From contig WJJA01000176.1 of assembly GCA_014729955.1 (NCBI GenBank), positions 1-8,160 on the forward strand: a stretch of DNA of 8,160 bases, in the 5' to 3' direction. The position numbers and the translations under genes were made by a program. Positions 6,557 through 8,160 of this stretch are shown here, piece after piece. Positions within the stretch are counted from its first letter, which is position 1, and the number at the start of each line of letters is the position of its first letter. The stretch comes from a bacterium. Lineage in GTDB: Bacteria > Electryoneota > Electryoneia > Electryoneales > Electryoneaceae. The notes under the pieces are model-generated. The model searched no databases and had not been told where the DNA came from. It was given only the letters and a program-made list of their open reading frames with translations.

Positions 6557-7281
6557 GCGTCCACCACCCGGCCGTCCTGCAGTTTTACGATTCGGTCGGC
6601 TCGCTGCACCACCTCAGGGTCATGTGTGGCAACGATCGCGGAGACGCCTTCGCGTTCGGTGATGTCTGCCAGCATCTGCATCACACGTCCGGACGCTTCC
6701 AGGTCGAGGTTGCCGGTGGGTTCATCGGCAAGCACGAGCGTGGGACCATTGATCAGGGCTCGTGCGATGGCAGTGCGCTGAATCTCGCCGCCGGACAGCT
6801 CATGAGGACGATGCCCGATACGGTGCGTCAAACCGACTTGCTCGAGCAGTTCACGCGCACGGCTGTCGGCGTCTCGATGCTTCACGCCCGCCAGCTCTGC
6901 CGGCAGCGCGACGTTTTCCTCCACGGTGAGCGTCGGGATGAGGTGGAAAAACTGGAACACGATTCCAACCGCATTGCGGCGGAAATCGTCGAGACCCTTT
7001 TCATCGAGCCGGTCAATTCGTATCCCGCCGACCTCGACGGTGCCGCTGCTGGGGACGTCCAAAGCGCCAAGAATGTTGATCAGGCTGGACTTGCCGCAGC
7101 CGGAATGACCGGAGAAGACCGTCAGGCCGTGATCCAGCTCCAGCGTAATCCCTTTCAACGCTTCGACAGTCGTACCGCCGACTGTGTAAATCTTGCGTAT
7201 GCCTTCAAGCCGTGCGACCGGACCCTTCACCGTTCGGCCGGTCTTTGAGTCTGTTTGGGAGTCTCGATTGGTATGAGTCAT
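6553..7281 (-). CDS. ABC transporter ATP-binding protein, LolD/MacB/YbbA type
   Basis: This cytoplasmic ATPase subunit is 242 residues and powers the FtsX-type permease encoded downstream. An A-loop tyrosine (Y32) precedes Walker A G58-H-S-G-C-G-K64-S-S66, which departs from the common GPSGSGKST. The Q-loop is Q110, the signature is LSGGEIQRTAIARAL (162-176), Walker B is LVLADE (182-187) with catalytic E187, followed by PTGNLD, and the H-loop is H220. All catalytic residues are present, so it should be active. The DEPTGNLD string and overall length place it in the LolD/MacB/YbbA group rather than among importers. I start it at ATG 7281, giving an extra polar N-terminus of about 20 residues; a TTG at 7332 is possible but would add 17 residues of no recognisable character. 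No strong Shine-Dalgarno is seen. It is the first gene of the ATPase-permease-alkC unit. Confidence 0.95.
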   Translation of the reverse strand: MTHTNRDSQTDSKTGRTVKGPVARLEGIRKIYTVGGTTVEALKGITLELDHGLTVFSGHSGCGKSSLINILGALDVPSSGTVEVGGIRIDRLDEKGLDDFRRNAVGIVFQFFHLIPTLTVEENVALPAELAGVKHRDADSRARELLEQVGLTHRIGHRPHELSGGEIQRTAIARALINGPTLVLADEPTGNLDLEASGRVMQMLADITEREGVSAIVATHDPEVVQRADRIVKLQDGRVVDA

Positions 7282-7442
7282 GGTGCGATTCGTCGATGTA
7301 TGGTGCTTGCATGCTGCCAAAGAATGGAACAATTCCGGGGCGTTCCGGTTCCCTGCAACGGAAGAATAGCAAATCTGTCTCCGGAATGAGGGGTGTGGGA
7401 GCGCAAACGGCTCCGATGGGAGTTGTGCAACTGTTCGAGCGA

Positions 7443-7488
7443 TAAATAAAAGACCGGGCGACCGGACAACCTATAGTCCGCCGGCCCG
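7443..7488 (-). terminator. probable intrinsic terminator (minus strand)
   Basis: On the minus strand, CGGGC...CGGAC (7488 to 7476) pairs with GTCCG...GCCCG (7467 to 7455) around a three-base internal mismatch and an 8-nt loop. TCTTTTATTTAT follows. It would stop read-through from genes to the right before the ABC operon promoter. Confidence 0.55.
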
Positions 7489-7527
7489 ACGCCCAGCCGT
7501 GGTCTCATGAAGGCGGTGGCAGGGTGG

Positions 7528-7545
7528 CCCGAGCCTTGGCTCGGG
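7528..7545. repeat. perfect palindrome CCCGAGCC/GGCTCGGG
   Basis: Two perfect 8-bp arms (7528-7535 and 7538-7545) are separated by TT. No U-tract follows on either strand, so it is probably a REP-like or mobile-element-derived hairpin rather than a terminator. Confidence 0.6.
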
Positions 7546-7583
7546 TTGATTTGAGGCGGTAGAAGGAATCGCCTGCGGAGAAA

Positions 7584-7603
7584 GGCAGGCAGGGACGCCT
7601 GCC
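7584..7603. repeat. perfect palindrome GGCAGGC/GCCTGCC
   Basis: Two exact 7-bp arms (7584-7590 and 7597-7603) flank a 6-nt loop. An overlapping alternative arm GCCTGC lies at 7571-7576. It is part of the same palindrome cluster. Confidence 0.6.
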
Positions 7604-7654
7604 CCAATCGGCAAAGAGGATCATCCGTCGAACAACCTCCCCGTCATCAGCGAC

Positions 7655-7669
7655 TGCGCCAAAGGCGCA
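7655..7669. repeat. short perfect hairpin TGCGCC/GGCGCA
   Basis: Two exact 6-bp arms (7655-7660 and 7664-7669) flank an AAA loop. No U-tract follows. Confidence 0.45.
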
Positions 7670-7755
7670 CAAGCCAGGGCTGCCTCGGCGCCTGCAGCGT
7701 ATCATGCAGTCCACGATTTGCCCGAGCGGGCGGGGACCTCCACGCTCAGCCTGTC

Positions 7756-7801
7756 AAAACAAAAAACGGGACAGACTCCGATCGAACAGGGGTCAGTCCC
7801 G
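7756..7801 (-). terminator. strong intrinsic terminator (minus strand), REP-like hairpin
   Basis: On the minus strand CGGGACTGACCCC (7801-7789) pairs with GGAGTCTGTCCCG (7779-7767), 11 of 13 positions, around a 9-nt loop. T6-G-T4 (7766-7756) follows, giving all parts of a Rho-independent terminator. It lies downstream of the gene ending at 8120, with the MITE-like copy 2 in between. The GGGAC(A/T)GAC arms also resemble REP sequences that accompany RAYT transposases (pattern recalled, not searched). Confidence 0.7.
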
Positions 7802-7842
7802 GATATCCGCAACGCTCCGTGGATGCATTTCGTCAGATCTAA

Positions 7843-8086
7843 CCCGGATATTTCACGAGTTCAAACTGCGTCAGATGTGAGGCGCGAAGAATGAAGCTGT
7901 ATGCCATACCGCGAATCCTTCGCAACAAAGCAGATGACGCAGTTGGGACCGCCCGAAGGGCGAATGAATAGATGAGATTGGCCTGGACACAATCTGTGTC
8001 AGAGAAAACCTGTACAGCGTTACATTATCTTTTTGTTAATATAGTATTTAGAAAAGAATGTTATCTTCATTCATGAAATATTCGGG
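7843..8086 (-). mobile_element. MITE-like non-coding element, copy 2 (inverted relative to copy 1)
   Basis: This 244-bp element has 16-bp terminal inverted repeats: CCCGGATATTTCACGA at 7843-7858 and TCATGAAATATTCGGG at 8071-8086 (14 of 16 paired). It is flanked by identical CTAA tetranucleotides (7839-7842 and 8087-8090), consistent with a target-site duplication. Its reverse complement aligns along its length with copy 1: both ends, the AT-rich block (8029-8055 here) and the palindromic half. Here the outer palindrome arms are longer, AACTGCGTCA/TGACGCAGTT, exact over 10 bp. It has no credible coding frame. It sits between the stop codon of the gene ending at 8120 and that gene's likely terminator. 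Confidence 0.82.
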
Positions 8087-8119
8087 CTAATGGTCTCTCG
8101 GAGCGGATAAAGCTTGATG

Positions 8120-8160
8120 TCACTCCTCTTCTGCTTCGATCTCCGCCAGCGCGATCTTGC
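8120..8160 (-). CDS. C-terminal end of a gene entering from the right, unidentified
   Basis: The minus strand reads twelve codons, KIALAEIEAEEE, then TGA at 8122-8120. An acidic helical tail followed at once by intergenic repeat and a terminator is what the end of a real gene looks like, but 12 residues cannot identify the product. The competing plus-strand frame from an ATG at 8117 is also open to the edge but has no Shine-Dalgarno. Confidence 0.45.
   Translation of the reverse strand, partial: KIALAEIEAEEE

Larger units (their letters stand above)
7282..7842. other. 561-bp region without a convincing gene, rich in short palindromes
   Basis: The first 160 bp should contain the promoter and leader of the ABC operon, but I find no well-spaced -35/-10 pair. 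The rest carries at least five hairpin-forming repeats: 7455-7488, 7528-7545, 7584-7603, 7655-7669 and 7767-7801. A 69-codon minus-strand frame at 7505-7714 overlaps three of these palindromes, has low-complexity Arg/Pro-rich content and is not called. Confidence 0.6.

Noticed and set aside
6388..7248. 286-codon plus-strand open frame over the ATPase
   Set aside because: It mirrors the ABC ATPase, whose Walker A, signature and Walker B motifs are all intact on the minus strand.
1872..8090. Composite transposon bounded by the two inverted copies
   Set aside because: The enclosed DNA is housekeeping-like (tRNAs, ABC system, repair) with no transposase, each copy seems to have its own flanking tetranucleotide, and the copies are diverged; independent insertions are simpler.

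Overview
The window is GC-rich bacterial DNA. Nearly every gene lies on the minus strand, in tight overlaps that are typical of bacterial operons. The lineage is uncertain. A two-domain protein disulfide oxidoreductase, a Cys-rich zinc anti-sigma protein and patchy Shine-Dalgarno use would fit a lineage near the FCB group (Rhodothermota, Balneolota or Gemmatimonadota), but this is a weak inference.

Layout, left to right. (1) 1-1678, minus strand: a redox and stress-signalling block. A PDO-type dithiol oxidoreductase is transcribed towards an ECF sigma factor, which overlaps a short Cys-rich ZAS anti-sigma protein cut by the window edge. (2) 1872-2111: a roughly 232-bp non-coding element with 16-bp terminal inverted repeats (MITE-like). 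A second copy lies in opposite orientation at 7839-8090. (3) 2413-2718, plus strand: a small protein with a degenerate GIY-YIG-like pattern, the only plus-strand gene. (4) 2793-2997, minus strand: tRNA-Pro(TGG) followed by tRNA-Arg(TCT), with a plausible promoter upstream. (5) 3087-7281, minus strand: a LolD/YbbA-type ABC ATPase, an 867-residue ten-helix FtsX-type permease (ATGA overlap) and an AlkC-like DNA alkylation repair protein. (6) 7282-7842: about 560 bp with no convincing gene. It holds two minus-strand terminator-like hairpins and several perfect short palindromes, part of it resembling REP sequences. (7) 8120-8160: the last 12 codons of a minus-strand gene that enters from the right.

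How the genes may work together. The sigma/anti-sigma pair next to a dithiol oxidoreductase resembles, in logic, the SigR-RsrA thiol-stress circuit. The ATPase and permease should form one MacB/LolCDE/YbbAP-superfamily complex that acts mechanically on lipids, peptides or envelope proteins rather than as a classical pore. The AlkC-like gene probably rides on the same transcript. The most unusual content is the pair of inverted MITE-like copies. They share matching ends, a conserved AT-rich block and a nested palindrome, and CTAA flanks both ends of the second copy.
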